A program made the translations under genes and the position numbers. From Paracoccaceae bacterium (GTDB lineage Bacteria > Pseudomonadota > Alphaproteobacteria > Rhodobacterales > Rhodobacteraceae), in NCBI GenBank assembly GCA_021648225.1, contig JAKITE010000076.1:1-13660 (forward strand): a stretch of DNA of 13,660 bases. The letters are read 5' to 3'. The notes beneath the pieces are model-generated. The model was not told the DNA's origin. It searched no databases and was given only the letters and a program-made list of their open reading frames with translations. Below are positions 13,096 through 13,660 of this stretch, piece by piece (positions within the stretch are counted from its first letter, which is position 1; every line of letters starts with the position of its first letter).

Positions 13096-13660
13096 GTAAC
13101 TTTTTCCTCCGGCTTGTTTTTCAACCCGGTGCCAAGATAAGCCTCGATCACCTGTTCATTGGATTTTACTTCCTCAATGGTGCCCTCAACCAGCACTTTG
13201 CCTTCGGCCATGCAGATTACCGGATCACAGAAGCGGCTGATAAAATCCATGTCATGTTCGATCATGCAAAATGTATAGCCGCGTTCCTGATTTAGCCGCA
13301 AAATCGCGTCGCCAACGGTGTTGAGCAGGGTGCGGTTAACGCCGGCGCCGACCTCGTCCAGAAATACGATTTTGGCATCGACCATCATGGTGCGGCCCAG
13401 TTCCAGAAGCTTTTTCTGACCACCGGAAAGGTTTCCGGCCAGCTCATCCACTACATGGGTGATTTCAAGAAACTCGATTACCTCGTCGGCTTTTTCGCGG
13501 ATGATTTTTTCTTCGGCCCGCACTTTGGCAGGCTTGAACCACGCATCCATCAGGCTTTCGCCCGATTGATCACCGGGCACCATCATCAGGTTATCGCGCA
13601 CGGTCAGGGTGGAAAATTCATGGGCGATCTGAAAGGTGCGCAACAGGCCCTTGGCAAACA
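13092..13660 (-). CDS. livG: Branched-chain amino acid ABC transporter ATP-binding protein, LivG type (5' end missing)
   Basis: The last 188 codons of an ABC ATPase; the gene begins beyond the right edge, so Walker A is not visible. The first visible residues FAKGLLRTFQ are the LivG-type (G-L-x-R-T-F-Q) Q-loop region, followed by LTVRDNLM. The signature is LSGGQKKLLELGRTMM, Walker B is VFLDEVGAGVN, and the switch is MIEHDMDFI with the His. LivG proteins normally read LDEPxAGL at Walker B; here Val and Gly replace the Pro and the next residue, while the catalytic Asp-Glu pair is kept. The C-terminal part (GTGLKNKPEEK) lacks any long extension. It forms the ATPase pair with LivF. The stop overlaps the following secreted-protein gene. 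Confidence 0.93.
   Translation of the reverse strand, partial: FAKGLLRTFQIAHEFSTLTVRDNLMMVPGDQSGESLMDAWFKPAKVRAEEKIIREKADEVIEFLEITHVVDELAGNLSGGQKKLLELGRTMMVDAKIVFLDEVGAGVNRTLLNTVGDAILRLNQERGYTFCMIEHDMDFISRFCDPVICMAEGKVLVEGTIEEVKSNEQVIEAYLGTGLKNKPEEKVT

Noticed and set aside
1..13660. CRISPR arrays, transposases, integrases, toxin-antitoxin pairs, tRNA or rRNA genes
   Set aside because: I looked for regular direct repeats, DDE transposase or recombinase-like proteins, small toxin-like pairs and tRNA-like cloverleafs and saw none; all stretches above 100 bases are covered by ordinary genes.

Overview
The window looks like the chromosome of an alphaproteobacterium, most likely of the Rhodobacteraceae/Roseobacter type. 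This rests on gene content (a Liu-type leucine-degradation operon, a complete liv ABC cassette, a Blh-type sulfide cassette, a DksA/TraR-family protein), moderate-to-high GC, very tight gene packing with GTGA/ATGA start-stop overlaps, and intergenic hairpins of a style I recall from that group. No mobile element, tRNA, rRNA, CRISPR array or phage gene is visible. The taxonomic placement is inference.

Left arm, plus strand (1-3338): the distal half of a leucine/isovalerate catabolic operon. It holds the biotin-carrying C-terminus of a methylcrotonyl-CoA carboxylase alpha subunit (5' end outside the window), two dissimilar glutathione S-transferase-like proteins, hydroxymethylglutaryl-CoA lyase, and a methylglutaconyl-CoA hydratase-type enoyl-CoA hydratase. 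The first four genes overlap each other. The hydratase follows a 66-base gap with two tandem hairpins. The operon ends against a perfect 9-bp hairpin shared with the convergent minus-strand genes.

Middle, minus strand (6466 down to 3367): a sulfide/persulfide oxidation unit. A sigma70-like promoter whose -35 lies in an imperfect inverted repeat precedes a Blh/ETHE1-like persulfide dioxygenase, a small rhodanese-like sulfurtransferase overlapping it by 11 bases, a hairpin with a short T-run, and a SulP anion transporter with a STAS domain. The likely logic is that persulfide is oxidised to sulfite, sulfur is handled by the transferase, and an anion product is moved by SulP. A BigR-type repressor gene would be expected nearby but is not in the window.

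Middle-right, minus strand (8222 down to 6476): a DksA-like RNA polymerase regulator that keeps both the zinc finger and the coiled-coil-tip DxxDxA motif, a 65-residue helical protein, and an APC amino acid permease. They are packed with no spacer.

Right arm, minus strand (13660 down to 8267): a branched-chain amino acid type ABC transporter in the order livG (partial), secreted protein of 204 aa, livF, secreted protein of 130 aa, livH, livM, alpha/beta hydrolase of the kynurenine formamidase type. Most junctions overlap. The two unrecognised exported proteins wedged between transporter genes are the least explained part of the window. I see no convincing evidence for a wholly new defence or mobile system; the novel content is mainly these two proteins and the unusual gene partnerships.
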